DNA of 64,000 nt from an uncultured Clostridia bacterium (GTDB lineage Bacteria; Bacillota; Clostridia; Christensenellales; Borkfalkiaceae). The stretch lies in assembly GCA_944367045.1 (NCBI GenBank), contig CALVWI010000012.1, positions 1-64,000 of the forward strand, in the 5' to 3' direction. The notes beneath the pieces are model-generated. The model saw nothing but the letters and a program-made list of their open reading frames with translations. It did not search any database and had not been told where the DNA came from. Made by a program: the position numbers and the translations under genes. Shown one piece after another: positions 1-6,842 of the stretch (the first letter of the stretch is position 1; every line of letters begins with the position of its first letter).

Positions 1-32
1 ACTACCTGCAGGTCCGCCCCAAGAACGAATAA
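1..32 (+). CDS. 3' end of an unidentified gene (partial)
   Basis: The first bases read, from position 3, as an open frame ending YLQVRPKNE followed by a TAA stop at 30-32. A good rho-independent terminator follows directly, which supports this as the true end of a rightward gene entering from outside the window. Nothing can be said about function from nine codons. Confidence 0.4.
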   Translation, partial: YLQVRPKNE

Positions 33-50
33 CTTTATGAACAGCAAAAA

Positions 51-78
51 AGAGCGGCACTTTCACCGCTCTTTTTTT
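51..78 (+). terminator. Rho-independent terminator
   Basis: A perfect 7-bp stem (AGAGCGG / CCGCTCT) with an 8-nt loop is followed by seven T. It ends the partial gene at the left edge. Confidence 0.8.
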
Positions 79-120
79 GTTGCCCGCACGGGCTGTCTTT
101 TAAAATTTCGATAAGAACGC

Positions 121-157
121 CAAGAGACCCCGCCCGAAGTTCGGACAAGGTCTCTTG
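121..157 (-). terminator. Terminator-like hairpin after thrS
   Basis: An 8-bp outer stem (AAGAGACC / GGTCTCTT) encloses a second GC-rich stem. It lies about 40 nt beyond the thrS stop. The following T tract on the minus strand is poor, so it may be an end-of-message structure rather than a strong terminator. Confidence 0.5.
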
Positions 158-197
158 TCACCCGATCCATCGCGACAAAGGGATGTGATCGATATCT

Positions 198-2105
198 TTA
201 GAAGATCTTCTTGCTGTCGTTCTCCTCGCGGAGCATCGCAAGGAATTCCGACTTATCCATCACGCCGATGTCGCCCTCACCGCGGCGGCGCACGGAGACG
301 GTGCAGTCCTCCATCTCCTTGTCGCCAACGACGAGCTTATAGGGCACTTTCTCCATCTCGGCATCGAGGATCTTGCGGCCCAGCTTCTCCTTTCTGAGGT
401 CCGCGCTCGCACGGAAGCCTGCCGCGTTCATCTCATCGGCGAGAGCCTGTGCGTACTCGGAGGCGCGGTCGGTGACGGGCAGCACCTTGACCTGCTCGGG
501 CGCGAGCCACACGGGGAACTTGCCCGCGAAGTGCTCGATGAGGATGGCCATGAAGCGCTCGATGGAGCCGAACACGACGCGGTGGATCATGATCGGGCGG
601 TGCTTCTGTCCGTCCTCGCCCACATACTCGAGGTCGAAACGCTGAGGGAGCTGGAAGTCGAGCTGAATGGTGCCGCACTGCCAGGTCCTGCCGATGCTGT
701 CCTCGAGGTGGAAGTCGATCTTGGGGCCGTAGAAGGCGCCGTCGCCCTCGTTGACCTCGTAATCAAGGCCCATGCCCTCGAGCGCCGCACGCAGCGCGTT
801 GGTCGCATTCTCCCAATCTTCGTCGCTGCCCATGCTGTCCTCGGGACGGGTGGAGAGCTCGACATGATATTTGAAGCCGAAGAGCGTGTAGACCTCGTCG
901 ATGAGCTTGACGACGCCCTTGATTTCGCTCGTGATCTGCTCGGGGGTCATGAAGATGTGCGCATCGTCCTGCGTGAAGCATCTCACGCGCATGAGGCCGT
1001 GGAGCTGGCCGCTCTTCTCGTGACGGTGCACGAGGCCGAGCTCGCCCATGCGGATGGGCAGGTCCTTATAGCTATGCGGGTAGAGCTTGTAGACGAGCAC
1101 GCCGCCGGGGCAGTTCATGGGCTTGATGGCGCACTCCTCCCCGTCGATCTTGGTCGTATACATGTTGTCCTTGTAATGATCCCAGTGACCGGAGGTCTCC
1201 CACAGCGTGCGGGTCATGATCATGGGCGTCTGCACCTCGACATACCCGTCGCGGCGGTGGATCTGACGCCAGTAGTCGATGAGAAGGTTCTTGATGACCA
1301 TGCCGTTGGGCAGGAAGAACGGGAAGCCGCGGCCCTCGTTGAGGAGCGCAAACAGCTTGAGCTCCTTCCCGAGCTTGATGTGATCGCGCTTCTTGGCCTC
1401 TTCGAGCATGACGAAGTAGGCGTCCATCTCCTCCTTCTTGGCAAACGCCGTGCCGTAAATTCTCGTGAGCATCTTCTTCTTTTCGTCGCCGCGCCAGTAA
1501 GCGCCCGCGATGCTCATAAGTTTGAACGCTTTGATCTTGCCCGTCGAGGGAAGATGAGGCCCCTTGCACAGGTCGATGAACGCGCCCTGCTTGTAGAAGG
1601 AGATCTCCTCGCCCTCGGGCAGATCGTTGATGAGCTCCACCTTGTAGTTCTCACCGAAGCCGCTCATGAGGGCGACGGCCTCGTTCCTCGGAAGCGTGAA
1701 GCGCTCGATGGGCAGGTTGCTCTTGATGATCTTCTTCATCTCCGCCTCGATCTTGGCAAAATCATCCATCGTGATGGGCGTCTTGAAATCGATGTCATAG
1801 TAGAAGCCGTTGTCGATGACGGGGCCGATGGCGAGCTTGCAGGTGGGATAGATGCTCTTGATGGCCTGTGCAAGCACGTGCGCGCAGGTGTGGCGATAGA
1901 CGTGCAGGCCGTCCTTGTCCTTGAGGGTGACGATCTCGAGGCTGTCCCCTTCCTTCAGAGGCGTCGAAAGATCGACGAGCTCCCCATTGACTTTCGCCGC
2001 AACGGCAGCACGGGCGAGGCCGTCGGAAATGGCCTTCGCGGCGGCTGCACAATTCTCACCATCTTGAATGGCAAGCTGATCGCCGTTTTTCAAAGTGATG
2101 TTCAT
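198..2105 (-). CDS. thrS: Threonyl-tRNA synthetase
   Basis: Class II aminoacyl-tRNA synthetase that charges tRNA-Thr with threonine in the cytosol. At 635 aa it has the full bacterial length. An N-terminal TGS domain covers about residues 1-60. The second editing domain follows, with its HxxxH pair (H72, H76) in HTCAHVLAQ. The catalytic core contains KPMNCPGG, whose Cys is a zinc ligand. The C-terminal part (LAPEQVKVLPV onward) is the anticodon-binding domain. The ATG is preceded by a strong GGAAGGAGG site seven nt upstream. Transcription starts at a near-consensus promoter inside the ytxC 3' end and passes through a T-box leader, so expression should rise when tRNA-Thr is uncharged. Identification is secure. 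Confidence 0.98.
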   Translation of the reverse strand: MNITLKNGDQLAIQDGENCAAAAKAISDGLARAAVAAKVNGELVDLSTPLKEGDSLEIVTLKDKDGLHVYRHTCAHVLAQAIKSIYPTCKLAIGPVIDNGFYYDIDFKTPITMDDFAKIEAEMKKIIKSNLPIERFTLPRNEAVALMSGFGENYKVELINDLPEGEEISFYKQGAFIDLCKGPHLPSTGKIKAFKLMSIAGAYWRGDEKKKMLTRIYGTAFAKKEEMDAYFVMLEEAKKRDHIKLGKELKLFALLNEGRGFPFFLPNGMVIKNLLIDYWRQIHRRDGYVEVQTPMIMTRTLWETSGHWDHYKDNMYTTKIDGEECAIKPMNCPGGVLVYKLYPHSYKDLPIRMGELGLVHRHEKSGQLHGLMRVRCFTQDDAHIFMTPEQITSEIKGVVKLIDEVYTLFGFKYHVELSTRPEDSMGSDEDWENATNALRAALEGMGLDYEVNEGDGAFYGPKIDFHLEDSIGRTWQCGTIQLDFQLPQRFDLEYVGEDGQKHRPIMIHRVVFGSIERFMAILIEHFAGKFPVWLAPEQVKVLPVTDRASEYAQALADEMNAAGFRASADLRKEKLGRKILDAEMEKVPYKLVVGDKEMEDCTVSVRRRGEGDIGVMDKSEFLAMLREENDSKKIF

Positions 2106-2170
2106 ATAAGTCCTCCTTCCTATGCAAAAAGATTTGAAAGTTACGAATTTATTACACTATATCAGAATTA

Positions 2171-2185
2171 CTATGTCTGACATAG
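2171..2185. promoter_or_regulatory. Perfect dyad CTATGTC-T-GACATAG
   Basis: A 7-bp perfect inverted repeat around one central base, located between the T-box terminator and the thrS start. Almost the same dyad occurs upstream of purB (48076-48092). A protein-binding operator or a small mRNA hairpin are both possible. Confidence 0.4.
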
Positions 2186-2204
2186 TACTATGCTAAGATA
2201 AGAA

Positions 2205-2439
2205 AAACGCCCTTAATTCCTCATAATGAGAATTTAAGGACGCATTTTTTAAAGTATGCGCGGTTCCACCTTAATTGCCGAGGTCTTCGGCCGCTCGATG
2301 AAGTTTTACAAAAAAGCGGTTTCGCCCTCTGCCCTTCCGGACGCGCCTTACAGCCGCGAGCGCGCTCTCTGTGCCGAAAAAATGCAGTGCTACTTGTCTT
2401 TTTTGCGACTCAAATATACAACTTTTTAAGTCGTTTCCT
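2205..2439 (-). promoter_or_regulatory. T-box riboswitch (threonine)
   Basis: On the minus strand the canonical T-box AAGGTGGAACCGCG lies at about 2258-2271. An intrinsic terminator follows (CCTTAA...TTAAGG stem, then GTTTTTC) at about 2207-2246. Upstream features typical of stem I are an AGAGAG block and a GGCTGTAAGGC segment. A plausible specifier codon ACC (Thr) lies at 2318-2320 within GCGAAACCGC. In this family uncharged tRNA pairs with the specifier and with the T-box bulge to stabilise the antiterminator. Presence is clear; the specifier assignment is an inference. Confidence 0.93.
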
Positions 2440-2468
2440 ATTATAGCCAACCCGCCGTGATTTGTCAA
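2440..2468 (-). promoter_or_regulatory. Promoter of thrS
   Basis: Consensus TTGACA (2463-2468) and TATAAT (2440-2445) are separated by 17 nt on the minus strand. The -35 box overlaps the ytxC stop codon, so thrS has its own start independent of ytxC. Confidence 0.9.
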
Positions 2469-3163
2469 GAGAATGCGACGCGGTCGGCGTAATATTTTTC
2501 AAGAAAATCTTGCGTTTCGCTCGGAACGGTTCCAAGAATTTTGATATATCCCGCGTCGGCGAGCACCACTTCCCGCTCCACGCTCTCCTCCCCCGTGAGG
2601 CGCGACAGCCTGAGCGGCGAAAAAAGCTCGTTATAGACGCTCTTTTCCTTGATATAGACGGTGCGGCGGCTCTCCTCGACGAGAAATTTGCTGAAATTTT
2701 TGAGGTCTTTTACCGAGAAACTCTCGGGGATATAGGCGGCGATGCGCTCCCACTTCTCGCGCAAGGGGCCCATGCGGAAGAGAAAGAGCGCGTCGAGGCA
2801 GAACTCCCTCTCGCTCACGAGGCGGGGCAAAATGTACTCCCGATCGCCCTCGAGATCGGCCGCGATGAGGGCGGAGAGAAGCAGCCCGCGCTCCTTTTTC
2901 GGCAGACAGACGCGCACGCAGCCGTCCAAAAAGCGGTACTTGTACCCCACCGCGATGACCTCGCTCATGCGTTCAAAGATGCCGCGAAGGGCGCTTTCGG
3001 GGGCAAAAATGCGGCATTTGGCGCGGTCTTGGGTAAATTCGAGCTCTGCCCTGCCCTCTTTCAGGGAGGCGGCAAGCCCGCTGTAGAGATAGGAGACGTA
3101 GGCGCTGTGCGGCTTGGTGTCCGATACGAGAAATTCCACAACGATATTGTATGCCGCTTGCAC
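2465..3163 (-). CDS. ytxC: YtxC-like sporulation-associated protein
   Basis: A 232-aa cytoplasmic protein resembling the YtxC family, annotated as putative sporulation proteins, which sits directly upstream of thrS in Bacillus and many Clostridia. The C-terminal half (SVKDLKNFSKFLVEESRRTVYIKEK) and the position next to thrS both fit. It is somewhat shorter than the Bacillus protein. The start is GTG, chosen because GGCGGAG lies about 9 nt upstream. The family has no established biochemical activity. It hints at a spore-forming ancestry, but presence alone does not prove sporulation. Confidence 0.75.
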   Translation of the reverse strand: MQAAYNIVVEFLVSDTKPHSAYVSYLYSGLAASLKEGRAELEFTQDRAKCRIFAPESALRGIFERMSEVIAVGYKYRFLDGCVRVCLPKKERGLLLSALIAADLEGDREYILPRLVSEREFCLDALFLFRMGPLREKWERIAAYIPESFSVKDLKNFSKFLVEESRRTVYIKEKSVYNELFSPLRLSRLTGEESVEREVVLADAGYIKILGTVPSETQDFLEKYYADRVAFS

Positions 3164-3640
3164 GTTTTTATTTCTCCGCCCCGAAATTTATGACGCCCTC
3201 CTCCGCTTTTTTGAAAAATACCCCGCAAAATTCGCCAAAGATCTGCCCATACTGCCCTTGACCGCCCCATCGGGCGGCAGCGGCGCGCGGCGCTTTATGA
3301 TAGAGTTCGCTTTCTAATTTGCTGTTGGATGGGTGGCTGGAGCCACGAAAGCGCCGCACCTTCGCCGTGCTCAATGTCTTTCGGACGGGAGCGGGACCGC
3401 AAGTGCGGTCTCGCTTTCGTTATGTTGAGAAATAACAATTTCTGCATTCACTTTGCCGAAAATAGCGCTAAAAATGGTGAAATCACTTACAAAAAAGGCC
3501 CGATTTTTGACACAAAATGCCCCAAAATCAGCGGTTTTTCGGTCATTTTCACCGTTCTGTCACAATTGACACGGTGTCAGTTTTGCTGTTTTCCCCCTTT
3601 TCTTCCTTCCTCCGCCCGCGGAAAGCGTGAGAACGTGCAT
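3164..3640. other. Intergenic region with hairpin cluster, no convincing gene
   Basis: About 480 nt between divergent ytxC and leuS. Three small hairpins occur close together at 3330-3415: GTGGC/GCCAC, GCAC/GTGC, and a longer GCGGGACCGC/GCGGTCTCGC stem at 3391-3413. A TGACAC-G-GTGTCA dyad lies at 3567-3579. Open frames here lack ribosome sites and resemble nothing known. Confidence 0.5.
3567..3579. promoter_or_regulatory. Dyad TGACAC-G-GTGTCA upstream of leuS
   Basis: Perfect 6-bp inverted repeat with one central base, about 70 nt upstream of the leuS -35. A further TGTCA half-site lies just upstream (TGTCA-CAAT-TGACA). It is operator-like, but the regulator is unknown. Confidence 0.3.
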
Positions 3641-3645
3641 ATCGC

Positions 3646-3674
3646 TTGACAAATATAATGCGAACGTGTAAAAT
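3646..3674 (+). promoter_or_regulatory. Promoter of leuS
   Basis: TTGACA (3646-3651), 17-nt spacer, TAAAAT (3669-3674). The start codon follows 38 nt later. Confidence 0.88.
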
Positions 3675-3711
3675 AGCAAGGATAACGATATACAATGAGG
3701 TTATTCTGTTT

Positions 3712-6144
3712 ATGGACATCAAAGCGGTAGAACGCAAGTGGCAGACCTACTGGGAGAAGACGAAGTTCAATCACTTCGATCCGAAGAGCGACAAGCCGAA
3801 ACTCTATGTTCTCGAAATGTTCTCCTACCCTTCCGGGGCCAAGCTGCACATCGGGCACTGGTACAACTACGGGCCCACCGATTCCTACGCGCGCTTCAAG
3901 CGGATGCAGGGCTACAACGTCTTCCAGCCCATGGGCTTCGACGCATTCGGCCTGCCCGCGGAAAACTATGCTATCAAGACGGGCGTCCACCCCAAGGACT
4001 CCACCGAGAAGAACATCGCGACGATGGAGGGCCAGCTCCGCGCGATGGGCGCCATGTTCGACTGGTCCGCCGAGATCAAGACCTGCGACGAGAGCTACTA
4101 CAAGTGGACGCAGTGGATGTTCCTCCAGCTCTACAAGAAGGGCCTCGCCTACCGCAAGGAGGCGCCCGTCAACTGGTGCCCCTCCTGCCAGACCGTGCTT
4201 GCGAACGAGCAGGTCGTCGAGAACTGCTGCGAGCGCTGCGGCACGCCCGTCGTGAGAAAGAACCTCACCCAATGGTTCTTCAAGATCACGGAGTACGCCG
4301 ACGAGCTCTTAAGCGGGCTGGATACTTTGGATTGGCCCGAGAAGACCAAGGCCATGCAGCGCAACTGGATCGGCCGCTCCACGGGCTGCGAGATCGAATT
4401 TGAGTGTGAGACGGGCGACAAGATCAGGGTGTTCACGACGCGCTGCGACACCGTGTTCGGCGTTACCTACGTGGTGCTCGCGCCCGAACATCCCCTTGCA
4501 AAGAAACTTGCGACGCCCGAACAGATGGGGGCCGTCGAGGAATACATCGACTATGCGGCGCGTGCGAGCGAGATCGACCGTCTCTCCACGACGCGCGAAA
4601 AGACGGGCGTGTTCACGGGCTCGTATGCCGTCAACCCCGTGAACGGCAAGCGCGTGCCCATCTACCTTGCAGACTACGTGCTTGCGACCTACGGCACGGG
4701 TGCGGTGATGGCCGTTCCCGCCCACGACGAGAGAGACTTCGCCTTTGCGACGAAGTACGGCCTTCCCATTCTCAAGGTCATCGAGAACCCCAACGGCGAG
4801 ACCGAGCTCCCCTACACCGAGGACGGCATCATGGTGAACTCGCTCACGTTTGACGGGCTCATGGGCGAGGAGGCGCGCGAGGCGGTCGCAAAGCACCTCT
4901 CCAAGCTCGGCAAGGGCGGCAAGAAGGTAAACTACCGCCTGCGCGACTGGCTCGTCTCCCGTCAGCGCTATTGGGGCGCCCCCATCCCCGTCATCCACTG
5001 CCCCACCTGCGGCGCGGTGCCCGTGCCCGAGAAGGATCTGCCCGTCAAGCTCCCCTATGAGGTGGAGTTCCGCCCCGACGGCAAGTCCCCCCTTGCAAAG
5101 TGCGAGAAATTCATGCACACCACCTGCCCCAAGTGCGGCGGCGAGGCGATGCGCGATCCCGATACGCTGGATACCTTCGTGTGCTCGAGCTGGTACTATC
5201 TCCGCTATGCGGACGCGCACAACGACCGTGCGCCCTTCGACCGTGAGGCCGTCGATAAGCTCCTGCCCGTCGATACCTACGTGGGCGGCGCAGAACACGC
5301 CTGCATGCACCTTCTCTACGCGCGCTTCTTCACGAAGGCGCTGCGCGACATGGGGTATCTCGACTTCGACGAGCCCTTCAAGCGGCTCATTCACCAGGGC
5401 GTCATCTTGGGCCCCGACGGCAACCGCATGAGCAAGTCGCACGGTAACGTCGTCTCACCCGATGAATACGTCGAGCAGTACGGCTCGGATGCCTTCCGCC
5501 TCTACCTCATGTTTGGGTTCTCCTACACCGAGGGCGGCCCGTGGAACGACGACGGCATCAAGGCGGTCGCGAAGTTCCTCGACCGCGTCGAGAAGCTCGT
5601 TTTGAAGGTGAAGGACGAGCAGGTCCCCGAGGGCGGCGAACCGTTCGGGGCGGACGAGAAGGCGCTCAACTATGCGCGCAACTTCGCCATTCAGCGCGTC
5701 GCACGCGACATGGAGGCGTTCTCCTTCAATACGGCGGTGGCGCGGCTCATGGAGCTTCTCAACGCCGCGAGCAAGTACGACGGCCTCGAGAAGAAGAACG
5801 TGACGCTGTTGAAGGCGACCGTGAAGGACCTCATCCTCCTGCTCGCACCCTGCGCGCCTCACACCGCGGAGGAACTGTGGGAGATCTGGGGCGGCAAGGA
5901 GTCGGTGTTCGCGCAAGACTACCCGAAGGAGGATGCGGCGGCGCTCGTGCTCGATGAGACGGAGTACGCCGTGCAGGTCAACAGCAAGATCGTGTGCCGC
6001 GCAATGATCGCAAACGGCATGACGAACGAGGAGATCGAGGAGAAGGCGAAATCGCTCCCCGAGGTGCAGGCCCGCATGAACGGCAAGGCGGTGAGAAAGT
6101 GCATCGTCGTGCCGGGAAGGCTCGTCAATCTCATCGTCGGATAA
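3712..6144 (+). CDS. leuS: Leucyl-tRNA synthetase
   Basis: Class I aminoacyl-tRNA synthetase charging tRNA-Leu; 810 aa, the usual bacterial size. The HIGH motif appears as [12 protein letters not shown] near residue 47 and the KMSKS loop as NRMSKSHGN. Between them lies the CP1 editing insertion with the threonine-rich TTRCDTVFG segment. A zinc-type CPSC...CERC pair sits near residue 160. The open frame runs upstream to a TTG inside the promoter. The ATG at 3712 ([10 protein letters not shown]) is preferred because it lies downstream of the -10 box, with GAGG about 11 nt upstream and the conserved N-terminus following. No T-box is visible, so it is controlled differently from thrS. Confidence 0.98.
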   Translation: MDIKAVERKWQTYWEKTKFNHFDPKSDKPKLYVLEMFSYPSGAKLHIGHWYNYGPTDSYARFKRMQGYNVFQPMGFDAFGLPAENYAIKTGVHPKDSTEKNIATMEGQLRAMGAMFDWSAEIKTCDESYYKWTQWMFLQLYKKGLAYRKEAPVNWCPSCQTVLANEQVVENCCERCGTPVVRKNLTQWFFKITEYADELLSGLDTLDWPEKTKAMQRNWIGRSTGCEIEFECETGDKIRVFTTRCDTVFGVTYVVLAPEHPLAKKLATPEQMGAVEEYIDYAARASEIDRLSTTREKTGVFTGSYAVNPVNGKRVPIYLADYVLATYGTGAVMAVPAHDERDFAFATKYGLPILKVIENPNGETELPYTEDGIMVNSLTFDGLMGEEAREAVAKHLSKLGKGGKKVNYRLRDWLVSRQRYWGAPIPVIHCPTCGAVPVPEKDLPVKLPYEVEFRPDGKSPLAKCEKFMHTTCPKCGGEAMRDPDTLDTFVCSSWYYLRYADAHNDRAPFDREAVDKLLPVDTYVGGAEHACMHLLYARFFTKALRDMGYLDFDEPFKRLIHQGVILGPDGNRMSKSHGNVVSPDEYVEQYGSDAFRLYLMFGFSYTEGGPWNDDGIKAVAKFLDRVEKLVLKVKDEQVPEGGEPFGADEKALNYARNFAIQRVARDMEAFSFNTAVARLMELLNAASKYDGLEKKNVTLLKATVKDLILLLAPCAPHTAEELWEIWGGKESVFAQDYPKEDAAALVLDETEYAVQVNSKIVCRAMIANGMTNEEIEEKAKSLPEVQARMNGKAVRKCIVVPGRLVNLIVG

Positions 6145-6162
6145 TAAGGAAACTATTGGGAA

Positions 6163-6196
6163 GCGCCGCCGTGGCTGAGCCGCGGCGGCGCTTTGA
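6163..6196 (+). terminator. Terminator of leuS
   Basis: Twelve-bp GC-rich stem (GCGCCGCCGTGG / CCGCGGCGGCGC, one wobble) with a short loop, followed by TTTGATTTG. Confidence 0.8.
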
Positions 6197-6203
6197 TTTG
6201 AGA

Positions 6204-6236
6204 GCGGCCCGCAGATGCGTTGCATCTGCGGGCCGC
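6204..6236. terminator. Perfect 15-bp GC-rich hairpin
   Basis: GCGGCCCGCAGATGC and its exact complement enclose GTT. It lies between convergent leuS and the TIGR04076 gene, without a T tract. One of several similar structures in the window. Confidence 0.55.
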
Positions 6237-6254
6237 GTGTCTATTTTATGAGTT

Positions 6255-6833
6255 TCAGTCGATCTTCGTAACAGTTGCACCTGCCGATTGGGCGGCGGAG
6301 CGGAGGAACGCGTCTGAAACGTTGCCCTCGACATAGACTTCGAGGTAGTCCTCGCGCCATTCCGTCCTTATGACGCCTTCCAGAGAGGTGATGGCCTCCG
6401 CGGCGGCGTCGAGGCAGGCTCTCTCGCCCGAAAGATAAACGGGCTTGTAGTCCACTCGTTCGATGCGGAAGATGACGGGGCGGGTGCCGTCCGAACAGCA
6501 GGCGATCATCTGACGCTCGTCGCGCATCCACTGGCGCATGATCGAGCCGCCCTGCGACGCCGCGTAGATGTAGCGGGCGATGGCGTCCCACGCCTCCGAA
6601 CAGTGCGGGAAAACCGTTCCTCCCGCAACGCCCGCGACCTCTCCGTCCGTCTTTTTGAGCGTGTTGAGGCCGATATGCCAAAAGTCGTCCCGTTCGCCGT
6701 AGCGCTCGAAGACGAAGGTGTCGCCCACGTTGTAGACGGGGCAGGGGCCCGCCTTCGGGTCGATGCAGTACTGCTCCTGCAGCTCGGGATAGAGCTTCTT
6801 ATCGATGACCGTGACGACGACTTTGTGCTGCAT
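6255..6833 (-). CDS. TIGR04076-family protein with C-terminal extension
   Basis: A 192-aa protein whose first ~130 residues match the uncharacterised TIGR04076 family: KVVVTVIDKKLY, then a Cys-containing GPCPVYNVGDTFVFER, CSEAWDAIARYIYAASQGG and IACCSDGTRPVIFRIER. The family usually ends there at about 90-100 residues. This protein carries an insertion (about residues 48-70) and roughly 60 extra C-terminal residues with a beta-alpha-beta pattern, loosely like a heavy-metal-associated fold but with no CxxC. GAGGAGGGG precedes the ATG, and the gene starts 9 nt after the M28 peptidase stop, so the two are co-transcribed. Function is unknown; the conserved Cys residues suggest metal or redox chemistry, which is inference. 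Confidence 0.8.
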   Translation of the reverse strand: MQHKVVVTVIDKKLYPELQEQYCIDPKAGPCPVYNVGDTFVFERYGERDDFWHIGLNTLKKTDGEVAGVAGGTVFPHCSEAWDAIARYIYAASQGGSIMRQWMRDERQMIACCSDGTRPVIFRIERVDYKPVYLSGERACLDAAAEAITSLEGVIRTEWREDYLEVYVEGNVSDAFLRSAAQSAGATVTKID

Positions 6834-6842
6834 ATCCCCTCC

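Noticed and set aside
531..2180. Long rightward frame (549 codons) opposite thrS
   Set aside because: It is the antisense shadow of a GC-rich gene, has repetitive Val/Leu/Asp/Glu composition and no ribosome site, while the other strand is clearly threonyl-tRNA synthetase.
3168..3374. 68-codon leftward frame ending next to ytxC
   Set aside because: It ends just before the ytxC start, which is suggestive, but it lacks a ribosome site and resembles nothing. Its 5' part reads through the hairpin cluster.
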